Assembly (NCBI GenBank): GCA_045806965.1
Contig: JBJMIG010000042.1
Span: 124,001-188,000, forward strand
DNA length: 64,000 nucleotides
Reading direction: 5' to 3'
From: DASYTH01 sp045806965
GTDB lineage: Bacteria > Actinomycetota > Actinomycetes > Mycobacteriales > Pseudonocardiaceae
Made by a program: the position numbers and the translations under genes. Below are positions 24,017 to 32,982 of the stretch, one piece after another (the first letter of the stretch is position 1; every line of letters begins with the position of its first letter). The notes under the pieces are model-generated. The model did not search any database and was not told the DNA's origin. It was given only the letters and a program-made list of their open reading frames with translations.

Positions 24017-25411
24017 TCAGGTCAGGTACTGGGAAAGCTCGCGCTTGAGGAACCGTCCGTGGCCCTCTCCGCCGTGGAACTCGCCACCGGCGATGACCAC
24101 CCGGCCACGGGAGAGCACGGTGTCCACCCGGCCGGTGAGCTCCCAGCCCTCGTAGGCCGAGTAGTCCACGTTCATGTGGTGCGTCGCGGCTGACAGGGTC
24201 TGGGTCGCGGCCGGGTCGTACACCACGATGTCCGCGTCCGCACCCGCGGTGATCACGCCCTTGCGCGGATAGAGGCCGAACATCCGGGCCGGCGTCGCGG
24301 AGCTGACCTCCACCCAGCGGGTCAGGCTCAGCTCGCCGCGCACCACGCCCTGGTGCAACAGGTCCATCCGGTGCTCGACGCCCGGCATCCCGTTGGGAAT
24401 CTTGGAGAAGTCGCCGCGGCCGAGCTCCTTCTGGTCCTTGAAACAGAACGGGCAGTGGTCGGTGGACACCACGGACAGGTCGTTGGTGCGCAGCCCCCGC
24501 CACAGGTCGTCCTGGTGGTCGCGGGGCCGAAGGGGAGGGGAGCAGACGAACTTGGCGCCCTCGAAGTCCGGGCGGGCCAGATCGTCCAGGGACAGGAACA
24601 GGTACTGCGGGCAGGTTTCGGCGAACACGTTCTGTCCGGCGTTGCGCGCCTCGGCCACCGCGGCCAGGGCCTGCCGGGCGGAGAGGTGCACGATGTAGAG
24701 CGGCGCACCCGTGACCTTCGCCAGCTGGATCGCCCGGTGCGTCGCCTCGCCCTCGAGCTCCGGTGGCCGGGTGTTGCCGTGCTCGACCGGATCCGTGCGA
24801 CCGGCCGCGATCGCCTGGGCCACCAGTTGGTCGATGGCGATGCCGTTCTCCGCGTGCATCATGATCATCGAGCCGGTCTCGGTGGCCTTCTGCATGGCCA
24901 GCAGGATCTCGCCGTCGGTGGCGTAGAACACGCCCGGGTAGGCCATGAACATCTTGAAGCTGTTCACCCCGGCGTCGATGCAGGACTCCATCTCCTTCAG
25001 CGAGGTGTCGTTGACGTCCGAGACGATCATGTGAAAGCCGTAGTCGATGGCGCAGTGGCCGTCGGCCTTCTCGTGCCACTTGTCCAGGGTGGCCAGCAGG
25101 CTGGTGCCCTTGGCCTGCACGGCGAAGTCGATGATCGTCGTGGTGCCGCCCCAGGCCGCCGCGGCCGTGCCGGTGGCGAAGGTGTCCACCGAGGCGGTGC
25201 CGCCGAACGGCATCTCCATGTGCGTGTGCGCGTCGATGCCGCCAGGCAGCACGTACTTCCCGGCCGCCTCGATGATGCTGTCGACCCGCTCGGCGAGTTT
25301 GAGCGCCCCTGGGGCGGTGACCGCGGCGATCGTCTCGCCGTCGACCAGGACGTCGGCCGCCACCGCACCGCCGGCGTTGACGACCGTCCCGTTTCGAATG
25401 AGGGTTCGCAT
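24017..25411 (-). CDS. Dihydropyrimidinase / D-hydantoinase
   Basis: A 464-residue cyclic amidohydrolase. The metal motif HTH is at His62/His64 (DAHTHMEMPFGG), the carboxylated lysine is Lys153 in VNSFKMFMAYPG, and further ligands are in MMHAENG, LYIVHLSARQA and STDHCPFCFKDQK. This is the complete active site of dihydropyrimidinases, which open dihydrouracil/dihydrothymine or hydantoins to N-carbamoyl amino acids. It lies between the ureidopropionase (11-nt gap) and the LLM gene. ATG 25411 is the first start matching the family N-terminus (MRTLIRNGTVVNAGG). Confidence in the activity is high; pyrimidine versus hydantoin preference is open. Confidence 0.93.
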   Translation of the reverse strand: MRTLIRNGTVVNAGGAVAADVLVDGETIAAVTAPGALKLAERVDSIIEAAGKYVLPGGIDAHTHMEMPFGGTASVDTFATGTAAAAWGGTTTIIDFAVQAKGTSLLATLDKWHEKADGHCAIDYGFHMIVSDVNDTSLKEMESCIDAGVNSFKMFMAYPGVFYATDGEILLAMQKATETGSMIMMHAENGIAIDQLVAQAIAAGRTDPVEHGNTRPPELEGEATHRAIQLAKVTGAPLYIVHLSARQALAAVAEARNAGQNVFAETCPQYLFLSLDDLARPDFEGAKFVCSPPLRPRDHQDDLWRGLRTNDLSVVSTDHCPFCFKDQKELGRGDFSKIPNGMPGVEHRMDLLHQGVVRGELSLTRWVEVSSATPARMFGLYPRKGVITAGADADIVVYDPAATQTLSAATHHMNVDYSAYEGWELTGRVDTVLSRGRVVIAGGEFHGGEGHGRFLKRELSQYLT

Positions 25412-25422
25412 GAACCGATACC

Positions 25423-26265
25423 TCAGGCCTTCGTGAGCGACTCGTAGCTGTCCGGCCGGCGGTCCCGGTAGAACGCCCACAGGTCCCGGACCTCGGCCAG
25501 CCGGCCCATGTCCAGGTCGCGGACCACGACCTCCTCCTCGGTGTCCGACGCGGCCTCGCCGACCAGCTGCCCGCGCGGGTCCACGAAGTAGGACTGGCCA
25601 TAGAAGTCGTTGTCGCCCAACGGCTCCACCCCGACCCGGTTGATCGTGCCGACGTAGTACTCGTTGGCCACCGCGGCGGCCGGCTGCTCCAGCCGCCACA
25701 GGTACTCCGACAGGCCGCGGCTGGTCGCGGACGGGTTGAACACGATCCGGGCGCCGGCCAGACCGAGCGCCCGCCAGCCCTCCGGGAAGTGCCGCTCGTA
25801 GCAGATGTAGACGCCGATCCGACCGACCGCGGTGTCGAAGATCGGATAACCGAGGTTGCCTGGCCGGAAGTAGAACTTCTCCCAGAACCCCTTCACCTGC
25901 GGGATGTGGTTCTTGCGGTGCTTGCCGAGGTAGGTGCCGTCCGCGTCGATCACGGCCGCGGTGTTGTAGTAGACGCCGGGCTGCTCCTGCTCGTACATCG
26001 GCACCACCAGCACCACGTTGTGCTGGTCGGCCAGCTCACACATCAGCTGCGTGGTCGGCCCGTCCGGGATCTGTTCGGTGTAGGAGTAGTAGTCCGCGTC
26101 CTGCACCTGGCAGAAGTACGGGCCGTAGAACAGCTCCTGGAGGCAGACCACCTGGGCGCCCTGGGAGGCGGCGGTGCCGATGGCACTGACCGCGTTGGCG
26201 ATCATCGACTCCTTGTCGCCGGTCCAGCGCTGCTGGACGAGTCCGGCCCTGACGATCTCAGTCAC
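25423..26265 (-). CDS. Nitrilase-family N-carbamoyl-beta-alanine amidohydrolase (beta-ureidopropionase)
   Basis: A 280-residue carbon-nitrogen hydrolase with the catalytic triad Glu44 (CLQELFYGPYF), Lys118 (HRKNHIPQV) and Cys155 (YICYERHFPEG). The motifs match beta-ureidopropionases and N-carbamoylputrescine amidases; the adjoining dihydropyrimidinase argues for hydrolysis of N-carbamoyl-beta-alanine or its 2-methyl analogue to beta-amino acid, CO2 and ammonia. It lies 16 nt after the NCS1 transporter gene and 11 nt before the dihydropyrimidinase gene. GTG 26265 gives the family-typical start TEIVRAGLVQQ. Confidence 0.92.
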   Translation of the reverse strand: MTEIVRAGLVQQRWTGDKESMIANAVSAIGTAASQGAQVVCLQELFYGPYFCQVQDADYYSYTEQIPDGPTTQLMCELADQHNVVLVVPMYEQEQPGVYYNTAAVIDADGTYLGKHRKNHIPQVKGFWEKFYFRPGNLGYPIFDTAVGRIGVYICYERHFPEGWRALGLAGARIVFNPSATSRGLSEYLWRLEQPAAAVANEYYVGTINRVGVEPLGDNDFYGQSYFVDPRGQLVGEAASDTEEEVVVRDLDMGRLAEVRDLWAFYRDRRPDSYESLTKA

Positions 26266-26281
26266 ACTGTCTCCCTGCCTG

Positions 26282-27808
26282 TCATGCGGTTGCCGGTTCG
26301 GGCTTGGTCACGGGCTCGCGTCGGCTCGCCGGCCGGGACAGCACCGCGAACGTGAGGAAGCCTGCCACCAGCCCGACCACCCAGCTGTAGTCGTAGAGCG
26401 GTTTGAGGAACGGGATCATCCCGTCGACCGGGAACGGCCCGTTGTACGCGCCGCCGACCGCGAGCACGGCGCCGATGACCGTGGCCACCACCGCCCGCCA
26501 GTTCCACCCACCACTGAACCAGTATCGGCCGTTCGGGTCGTACAGCTCCGCGAGGGCCAGCCTGGTCCGGTCCCGCAGCCAGTAGCCGGCGATCAGCACC
26601 CCGGCAACCGCGCCGAGCACGCCGCCGTAGAAGCCGAGCCAGGAGAAGATGTAGATGTTCGGGTCGGAGATCAGCCGCCAGGGCTGGATCAGGACGCCGA
26701 TCACCCCGGTGATCAGGCCGCCGACCGCGAACGTGATCCGCTTCGGCAACGCGTTGGAGAAGTCGTAGGACGGGCTGACCACGTTGGCCGCCAGATTGCA
26801 GGACACGGTGGCGAGCACCAGCGCGACCAGCGCGACGATCACCACGACCGGGCTGGAGAACCGGGCCGCGAGCTGCGCCGGATCCCAGATGGCCTCGCCG
26901 TAGAGCAGCTGCGAGCCGGACGTGGTGAGGATCGCGACCAGCGCGATGAACGACATCGTGGTCGGCAGGCCGAGGATCTGACCGCGCACCTGCTGGCGCT
27001 GGCCGCGGCTGAACCGGGTGAAGTCCGGCATGTTCAGCGACAGCGTCGACCAGAACGCGATCATCGCCATCAGCGTCGGGGCGAACACCTTCCAGAAGCC
27101 CGAGCCCCAGCCCAGCTTCGACGGCGCGGACAGGATCGGGCCGACCCCGCCGGCCTTGACCAGCACGTAGGCCAGCAGGATCAGGAAGCCGACCGACACC
27201 AGCGGCGCGGTCCAGTTCTCGAACCGGCGCACCGCCTCCATGCCGCGCCAGATCACCAGCATCTGGAAGATCCAGAACAGCCCGAAGCAGAGCCAGAGCG
27301 TCCAGTGCTGCCCGCCGAGCATCGCGGAGTTGGTCCAGGAGTCGCCGATCAGCTTGCCGAGAATGACGTTGAGCGCCTCGGCGCCGACCCAGGTCTGGAT
27401 GCCGAACCAGCCGCAGGCGATGAACGCCCGCAGCAGCGCCGCCAGGTTGGCGCCGCGCAGCCCGTAGTAGGCGCGGGCGAACACCGGGAAGGGGATGCCG
27501 TACTTGGTCCCGGGGTGGCTGTTCAGCAGCATCGGGATGAGCACGATCAGGTTGGCGATGGTGATCGTCAGGAAGGCCTGGAGCCAGTCCATGCCGAGCA
27601 CGATCAGCGAGGCGGCCAGGGTGTAGCTGGGGATGTTGTGCGCCATCCCCATCCAGAGCGCGAAGTAGTTGTAGGTCGTCCAGGTGCGGCGCTCGACCGG
27701 AACCGGGGCAAGCTCCGGGTTGTAGAAGCTGCTCCCCTCGATCGAGCTGTGGTCGGGTAGGTCGATGCGCCCGTCGTCGGACGCCGCCGTGCGGGGGATG
27801 GTCGCCAT
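26282..27808 (-). CDS. NCS1-family nucleobase/hydantoin permease
   Basis: A 508-residue transporter with about twelve membrane helices of the NCS1 (cytosine-purine permease) family. Helix 1 carries TYNYFALWMGMAHNIPSYTLAASL, where the Asn/Gln and aromatic residues contact the nucleobase or hydantoin in Mhp1, and GWFGIQTWVGAEALN and SLNMPDFTRFSRGQ are further family blocks. It should import uracil, thymine, dihydropyrimidines or hydantoins with a cation. It heads the minus-strand operon; the operator-like inverted repeat at 27889-27918 lies about 80 bp upstream of ATG 27808. Confidence 0.92.
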   Translation of the reverse strand: MATIPRTAASDDGRIDLPDHSSIEGSSFYNPELAPVPVERRTWTTYNYFALWMGMAHNIPSYTLAASLIVLGMDWLQAFLTITIANLIVLIPMLLNSHPGTKYGIPFPVFARAYYGLRGANLAALLRAFIACGWFGIQTWVGAEALNVILGKLIGDSWTNSAMLGGQHWTLWLCFGLFWIFQMLVIWRGMEAVRRFENWTAPLVSVGFLILLAYVLVKAGGVGPILSAPSKLGWGSGFWKVFAPTLMAMIAFWSTLSLNMPDFTRFSRGQRQQVRGQILGLPTTMSFIALVAILTTSGSQLLYGEAIWDPAQLAARFSSPVVVIVALVALVLATVSCNLAANVVSPSYDFSNALPKRITFAVGGLITGVIGVLIQPWRLISDPNIYIFSWLGFYGGVLGAVAGVLIAGYWLRDRTRLALAELYDPNGRYWFSGGWNWRAVVATVIGAVLAVGGAYNGPFPVDGMIPFLKPLYDYSWVVGLVAGFLTFAVLSRPASRREPVTKPEPATA

Positions 27809-27888
27809 GTCTGCTCCGTGCTCAGGCCAGCGGCTGGGACTCCATCCCGGCATCGTGAGTGCAGCTCGAGCGTGGGGGCAGTGTCAAC

Positions 27889-27918
27889 CTGTTCACCGTT
27901 GATCTACTCGGTGAACAG
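27889..27918. promoter_or_regulatory. Perfect 10-bp inverted repeat upstream of pyrimidine operon
   Basis: CTGTTCACCG (27889-27898) and CGGTGAACAG (27909-27918) are exact reverse complements separated by 10 bp, centre to centre about two helical turns. It stands 81 bp upstream of the NCS1 start and 61 bp from the end of the SSI gene. The PucR regulator at 28462 is the obvious candidate ligand, though this is not proven; a terminator for the upstream SSI gene is the alternative. Confidence 0.65.
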
Positions 27919-27978
27919 TGTGTCCGTTGCGTCGCGGCGCCGCGAGTGCATCGCGGTGCCGCGGGAACCCGTCCGGAG

Positions 27979-28407
27979 CTAGCCCTGGACGGTGAACCCG
28001 ATCGGAAACCAGAACACCCCGTAGCTCTGGTCGAACGCGGTGCACAGGTTCGGGTAGGTGTGCTGGAAGCCGACCACCCGGTCCCGCCAGCTGCCACCCA
28101 CCTCGACCGTGACCGGCTGGTAGATCATCGTGCACAGCACCCCGGCGCGGGGCAGCGCGGACAAGCTGCCGCCCGACCAGAGCAGGGTGGCGCAGGCGTG
28201 CGCGGCCAGCGGGTGCGAGCCGCCGGTCGGCTCGCACTTCAAGGTCTCCTCGGCGAGCACCTGGCCCGTGTCGGTGGTCCCGCGATGCACCGTGAGCACG
28301 AGGGACGACCTGGACATCTGCGGCGTGGCTGCGGCCGGCACGGACGCGCCCGCCACGGCGGCCGTCGCACCGGCGGCGAGCAGGCAACTGATCATCATTC
28401 GACGCAT
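27979..28407 (-). CDS. Secreted subtilisin inhibitor-like protein (SSI family)
   Basis: A 142-residue exported protein with a signal peptide (about residues 1-27, ending VPAAATPQ). The mature part follows the Streptomyces subtilisin inhibitor plan: SLVLTVHRG, four cysteines (58, 72, 92, 122) that would form two disulfides, CEPTGGSHP, and YQPVTVEVGGSWRDRVVGFQHTYPNLC. By alignment with SSI, the reactive-site loop is Cys92-Thr-Met94-Ile95-Tyr, so P1 is Met as in the founding member, predicting inhibition of subtilisin-like proteases. It lies between the pyrimidine operon and pucR without clear link to either. Confidence 0.88.
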   Translation of the reverse strand: MRRMMISCLLAAGATAAVAGASVPAAATPQMSRSSLVLTVHRGTTDTGQVLAEETLKCEPTGGSHPLAAHACATLLWSGGSLSALPRAGVLCTMIYQPVTVEVGGSWRDRVVGFQHTYPNLCTAFDQSYGVFWFPIGFTVQG

Positions 28408-28461
28408 GGGGAAGTTATCGGCATCCCGTGGAGTGAAGCTGGCCACCGGATCGGGTGGTGG

Positions 28462-30099
28462 TCAGGTCTGGGTCCGCACGCTTGTCGCGAGCAGCGCGAC
28501 GTGCAGCGAGAGCACCGACTCGGCGTCGTCCAGGGAGACGCCGAGGACCTGCTCGATCCTGGCCAGCTGCTGGTAGTAGGCGGTCCGCGACATGTGCGCG
28601 GCACCGGCGGCCGCGGACTTGTTGCCACCGTGCTCGCAGAAGTGGCGCAGCGCGTCGAGCAGCCGGCTGCCGTGCGCGTCGTCCCGCGCGAGCAGCGGGC
28701 CGAGCTCGCGGTCGGCGAACGCGGCCACCCGGTCGTCATCCGCCAGCAGGTGCAGCAGACCGCGCAGCCGGACGTCGTCGAGCCGGTGGTAGGCCCGGTC
28801 ACCGGGGGAGCGCATGGCCGCCTGGGCCACCTGGGCCGCCTCGATCATGCTCCGGCGTGCGTCGGTCACCGTCGCGACGTTGCTGCCGACCGCGACCACC
28901 ACCGGTAGCGCCCGTGGCGCGGCCGAGGCGGCCTGGTGGATCTCCTTGGTGAGCCGGCTGAGCACCGCGTCGCAGTCGGCCTGCGGGGTGAGCGAGAGGA
29001 GGGCCCGCACGCTGGTGTCGTCGACCACCCCGACCAGCGCGGCCACCCGGGCCCGGCGGGCCGCGAGTGCGGTGGCCTCGGCCAGGTCGCGCAACACCTC
29101 CTGGGTGGCCATCGAGTACACCTGCCGGGTCGGCGTGCTCACCATGACCGTGCTGGGGCGTACCGACATGCCGAGCAACTGCCTGCGCTCCAACGGAACC
29201 CCGAGCGCACCGGCCCTGGCCGGGATGTCGCCCGGCGGGGTGGGCGAGGCGAGCAGCTCGGTGAGCAGGGTGCGGTGCGCGTGCCGTTCCAGGCTCTCCC
29301 GGTCGCGGGCCACCAGCCGGTGCACGGCCAGTGCGGACGCGGCCCGCTCGACGATCACCACGTGCCGGTGCAGGGGCGCCTCCGGGCAGAGCAGCACCAG
29401 CCGGCCCCAGTCGTTGCCGCGCGCGCCGACCACGGTGACCAGCCACCCGGCGCCCGCGTGGTAGCTGGTGCGCTCGGCCACGGTGACCGCCCTCGACCGG
29501 CGCGCCCAGTCGGCCAGCAGTTCGGCCGGTTCGGCACTCGCGGTGTCGTAGGCCAACACGTCGTGCGCCAGCGTCTCGAGCACCACCGGCAGGCCGGACG
29601 CCCTGGCCACCTCGCGCAGCACCTCGGCCGGTTCGGCACCGGCCACGGTGAGCGCGGTGAACGTCTCGTGCACCTGCTCGGCCGCGCGCAGCTCGGCCAC
29701 CTGCGCGTCCACGATCAGCTCGACGACGGCCTCGGTCACCGTGACGAACCGGGTCTCCCTGGACAGGGTGACCAGCGGCATACCGTGCCGGTCGGCCGCG
29801 GCGACCAGTGCGTCCGGCAGTGCCTCGCTCCAGTGCCGGACCAGCTCGACGACCAGCCCGGCCACCCCGGTCTCGGCCAGCTCGTCGACGTAGCGGGTCA
29901 GCGCCGCGGGATCGTCCGGCAGCGCGATTCCGGTGGTCAGCACCAGTTCGCCACCGCGGAGCAGGTGCGCGATGTCGGCGATCTCGGCCACGTGCACCCA
30001 GCGCACCCGCCGGTCCAGCCCGGTCGAGCCGGCCGCCACCCGGGGCCGTCCCTGCCGGATCACCGGCAGGGCGAGGGCGTCGGCTACGGTCGGGTACAT
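28462..30099 (-). CDS. PucR-family transcriptional regulator
   Basis: A 545-residue regulator with an N-terminal PucR purine-catabolism domain (TVADALALPVIRQGRPRVAAG ... VHVAEIADIAHLLRGGELVLTTG), a central GGDEF-like/CdaR region, and a C-terminal helix-turn-helix (LLDALRHFCEHGGNKSAAAGAAHMSRTAYYQQLARIEQVLG). Such proteins activate or repress purine, pyrimidine and allantoin catabolism. It is divergent from the aminotransferase and upstream of the NCS1 operon, so it likely governs both. TACAGT (ACTGTA at 30106-30111) ends 6 nt before ATG 30099, a leaderless promoter. Confidence 0.92.
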   Translation of the reverse strand: MYPTVADALALPVIRQGRPRVAAGSTGLDRRVRWVHVAEIADIAHLLRGGELVLTTGIALPDDPAALTRYVDELAETGVAGLVVELVRHWSEALPDALVAAADRHGMPLVTLSRETRFVTVTEAVVELIVDAQVAELRAAEQVHETFTALTVAGAEPAEVLREVARASGLPVVLETLAHDVLAYDTASAEPAELLADWARRSRAVTVAERTSYHAGAGWLVTVVGARGNDWGRLVLLCPEAPLHRHVVIVERAASALAVHRLVARDRESLERHAHRTLLTELLASPTPPGDIPARAGALGVPLERRQLLGMSVRPSTVMVSTPTRQVYSMATQEVLRDLAEATALAARRARVAALVGVVDDTSVRALLSLTPQADCDAVLSRLTKEIHQAASAAPRALPVVVAVGSNVATVTDARRSMIEAAQVAQAAMRSPGDRAYHRLDDVRLRGLLHLLADDDRVAAFADRELGPLLARDDAHGSRLLDALRHFCEHGGNKSAAAGAAHMSRTAYYQQLARIEQVLGVSLDDAESVLSLHVALLATSVRTQT

Positions 30100-30180
30100 G
30101 AACACACTGTAGGGTGATCTCGGCGATGGGGATACATGTTGTCCATGGCGGTGCCCGGCCGTCCCGGCCAGACTCGGGGG

Positions 30181-31479
30181 ATGGGCGAACGAGAGCTGAT
30201 CGACCGGCACCGTGCGGTGCTCCCGAACTGGATCGCGCTGTACTACGCGGAGCCGATCGAGATCGTGCACGGCCACGGCCGGCGGGTCACCGATGTCAAC
30301 GGCAAGAGCTACCTGGACTTCTTCGCCGGCATCCTGACCAACGCGATCGGCTACGACGTGGCGGAGATCGGCGACGCGGTGCGCAAGCAGCTCGACACCG
30401 GGATCATGCACACCTCGACGCTCTACCTGATCCGCGCCCAGGTCGAACTGGCCGAGCGGATCGCCGAGCTCTCCGGCATCCCGGACGCCAAGGTGTTCCT
30501 GTGCAACTCCGGCACCGAGGCGAACGAGACCGCGCTGATGCTCGCCACCCAGTACCGGCGCAGCAACCAGGTGCTGGCGATGCGCAACTCCTACCACGGC
30601 AGGGCGTTCGCGACGGTCGGCGTCACCGGCAACCGCGGCTGGTCGGCCAGCTCGCTGTCCCCGGTGAGGGTCAGCTACGTGCACGGGGGCTACCGCTACC
30701 GCAGTCCGTTCGCCGCGCTGTCGGACGCGGACTACATCAGGGCCTGCGTCGCGGACCTGCGCGAGATCATCGAGACCACCACCGCCGGCGACGTTGCCGC
30801 CATGATCGTCGAGCCGATCCAGGGCGTCGGCGGGTTCTGCGTCCCGCCGGACGGGCTGTACGGCGCGTTCGCCGAAGTCCTTGCCGAGTACGGGATTCTG
30901 CTGATCTCCGACGAGGTGCAGACCGGCTGGGGGCGCACCGGCGAGCACTTCTGGGGTATCCAGGCGCACGGCACCGTGCCGGACATGATGACCTTCGCCA
31001 AGGGCCTTGGCAACGGCCTGGCCATCGGCGGCGTGGTGGCCAGGGGCGAGGTGATGGACTGCCTGGCGGCCAACTCCATCTCCACCTTCGGCGGCAACCC
31101 GGTCGCTTCGGTTGGTGCCAAGGCCGTGCTCGACTACGTGGTCGACCACGACCTCCAGGCCAATGCGGCCAGGCAGGGCGAGCGGCTGATGGCCGGGCTG
31201 CGCGCCGTCGCCGAGCGCGCGCCGATCGTCGGCGACCTGCGCGGCAAGGGCCTGATGATCGGCATTGAGCTGGTTGAGCCGGGCGGGAACACGCCGAGCC
31301 CCAGGCTGGCCGCGAAGGTGCTGGAGGAGACCAGGGCGCGCGGCCTGCTGGTCGGCAAGGGCGGGCTGCACAACAACGTGATCCGGCTGGCGCCACCGAT
31401 GACGCTGACCGAGGACGAAACCGACGAGGGGCTTGGCGTGCTGGACGGCGCGATCGTGGCCGCGGCGACAGAAGGGTAG
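30181..31479 (+). CDS. Class-III aminotransferase (beta-alanine / 3-aminoisobutyrate-pyruvate type)
   Basis: A 432-residue PLP enzyme resembling AGXT2-type transaminases: NSGTEANETALMLA, SYHGRAFATVGVTG, EPIQGVGGFCVPPDG, DEVQTGWGRTGEHFW (Asp244) and Schiff-base Lys274 in TFAKGLGNGLAIGG. Beside methylmalonate-semialdehyde dehydrogenase and the ring-opening enzymes, it most probably deaminates beta-alanine or 3-amino-2-methylpropionate to the semialdehyde. ATG 30181 fits the family N-terminus; the frame continues 15 codons upstream without homologous character. Its TAG directly abuts the mmsA start. Divergent from pucR. Confidence 0.88.
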   Translation: MGERELIDRHRAVLPNWIALYYAEPIEIVHGHGRRVTDVNGKSYLDFFAGILTNAIGYDVAEIGDAVRKQLDTGIMHTSTLYLIRAQVELAERIAELSGIPDAKVFLCNSGTEANETALMLATQYRRSNQVLAMRNSYHGRAFATVGVTGNRGWSASSLSPVRVSYVHGGYRYRSPFAALSDADYIRACVADLREIIETTTAGDVAAMIVEPIQGVGGFCVPPDGLYGAFAEVLAEYGILLISDEVQTGWGRTGEHFWGIQAHGTVPDMMTFAKGLGNGLAIGGVVARGEVMDCLAANSISTFGGNPVASVGAKAVLDYVVDHDLQANAARQGERLMAGLRAVAERAPIVGDLRGKGLMIGIELVEPGGNTPSPRLAAKVLEETRARGLLVGKGGLHNNVIRLAPPMTLTEDETDEGLGVLDGAIVAAATEG

Positions 31480-32982
31480 ATGGTGGAGCTCAAGCGGATC
31501 AGTCACTGGATCGACGGCAAGCCGTGGACCGGGACGAGCGAGCGGACCGGGGACGTGTTCGACCCGGCGAGCGGCGCCCGCACCGGCCGGGTGGACTTCG
31601 CCGGCCAGTTCGAGGTGGACGAGGCGGTGGCCGCGGCGGCCGTCGCGTTCGCCAGCTGGCGCGACTCCTCGCTGGCGGCCAGGTCGACCGTGCTGTTCGC
31701 GTTCCGGGAGCTGCTCAGCGCGCGCCGGCGGGAACTTGCCGAGATCGTCACCGCGGAGCACGGCAAGGTGCTCGACGACGCGGGCGGCGAGATCCAGCGC
31801 GCGCTCGAGGCGGTGGAGTTCGCCTGCGGCATCCCGCACCTGCTCAAGGGCGGGTTCAGCGAGAACGCCTCGCGCCGGGTGGACGTGTACTCGATGCGCC
31901 AGCCGCTCGGCGTGGTCGGCGTGATCTCCCCGTTCAACTTCCCGGCCATGGTGCCGCTCTGGTTCGTGCCCAACGCGATCGCGTGCGGCAACGCGGTGGT
32001 GCTCAAGCCGTCCGAGAAGGACCCGTCCGCGTCGAACTTCCTGGCCGAGCTGTGGGCCGAGGCCGGGCTGCCGGACGGGGTGCTCAACGTGCTGCACGGC
32101 GACAAGGTCGCGGTGGACGGGCTGCTGACCCATCCGACGGTGCGCGGCATCTCCTTCGTCGGGTCGACCCCGATCGCCCGCTACGTGTACGCGACCGGCA
32201 CCGCGCACGGCAAGCGGGTGCAGGCCCTCGGCGGCGCGAAGAACCACATGGTCGTGTTGCCCGACGCCGACCTCGACCTGGCCGCGGACGCCGCGGTGTC
32301 CGCCGGCTTCGGCTCGGCCGGAGAGCGGTGCATGGCCATCGCGGTCGTGGTGGCCGTCGGCGACGTCGGCGACGACCTGGTCGGCAAGATCAGCGAGCGG
32401 ATTTCTCGGCTGCACGTAGGCGACGGCCGGCGGCCGGGTTGTGAGATGGGCCCGCTGGTCACCGCCGCCCACCGGGACCGGGTGGCGTCCTATGTGGAGG
32501 CCGGCCGGGCGGCCGGCGCCACCCTCACGGTGGACGGCCGGGAGCACCCGGTGGACGGCGCGGCCGCCGGCTTCTGGCTCGGCCCAACGCTGTTCGACCA
32601 CGTCAACCCGGAGATGTCGATCTACACGGACGAGATCTTCGGGCCGGTGCTCTCCGTGGTCCGGGTGCCCACCTACGAGGACGCCGTGGAACTGGTCAAC
32701 GCGAACCCCTACGGCAACGGCACCGCGATCTTCACCAACGACGGCGGTGCCGCCCGGCGCTACCAGAACGAGATCGAGATCGGCATGGTCGGGGTCAACG
32801 TCCCGATCCCGGTGCCGGTCGGCTACTACTCCTTCGGCGGCTGGAAGGACTCGCTGTTCGGCGACACGCACGCCTACGGCCCGGACGGGATCCACTTCTT
32901 CACCCGCACCAAGGTCGTCACCAGCCGTTGGCTGGACCCCTCGCACGGCGGCGTCAACCTCGGCTTCCCGCGCAACGTCTGA
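31480..32982 (+). CDS. mmsA: CoA-acylating methylmalonate-semialdehyde dehydrogenase
   Basis: A 500-residue aldehyde dehydrogenase of the MMSDH branch. The nucleophile is Cys284 in GSAGERCMAI, and the position of the usual general-base Glu is Asn in GGAKNHMVVLPDADL, the hallmark of this CoA-dependent subfamily. SPFNFPAMVPLWFVPNAIACGN is another family block. It oxidises methylmalonate or malonate semialdehyde to propionyl- or acetyl-CoA with CO2 release, the last step of thymine/uracil (and valine) breakdown. It starts on the base after the aminotransferase stop, so the two are co-expressed. Confidence 0.94.
   Translation: MVELKRISHWIDGKPWTGTSERTGDVFDPASGARTGRVDFAGQFEVDEAVAAAAVAFASWRDSSLAARSTVLFAFRELLSARRRELAEIVTAEHGKVLDDAGGEIQRALEAVEFACGIPHLLKGGFSENASRRVDVYSMRQPLGVVGVISPFNFPAMVPLWFVPNAIACGNAVVLKPSEKDPSASNFLAELWAEAGLPDGVLNVLHGDKVAVDGLLTHPTVRGISFVGSTPIARYVYATGTAHGKRVQALGGAKNHMVVLPDADLDLAADAAVSAGFGSAGERCMAIAVVVAVGDVGDDLVGKISERISRLHVGDGRRPGCEMGPLVTAAHRDRVASYVEAGRAAGATLTVDGREHPVDGAAAGFWLGPTLFDHVNPEMSIYTDEIFGPVLSVVRVPTYEDAVELVNANPYGNGTAIFTNDGGAARRYQNEIEIGMVGVNVPIPVPVGYYSFGGWKDSLFGDTHAYGPDGIHFFTRTKVVTSRWLDPSHGGVNLGFPRNV

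Noticed and set aside
22980..25601. An 873-residue fused LLM/upstream frame
   Set aside because: The upstream part is an out-of-frame shadow of the dihydropyrimidinase; ATG 23978 with a ribosome-binding site starts the real gene.
28462..32946. A 1494-residue open frame on the minus strand
   Set aside because: Only its 3' part (from ATG 30099) is PucR; the rest is antisense to the aminotransferase and mmsA genes and comes from high-GC frame openness.
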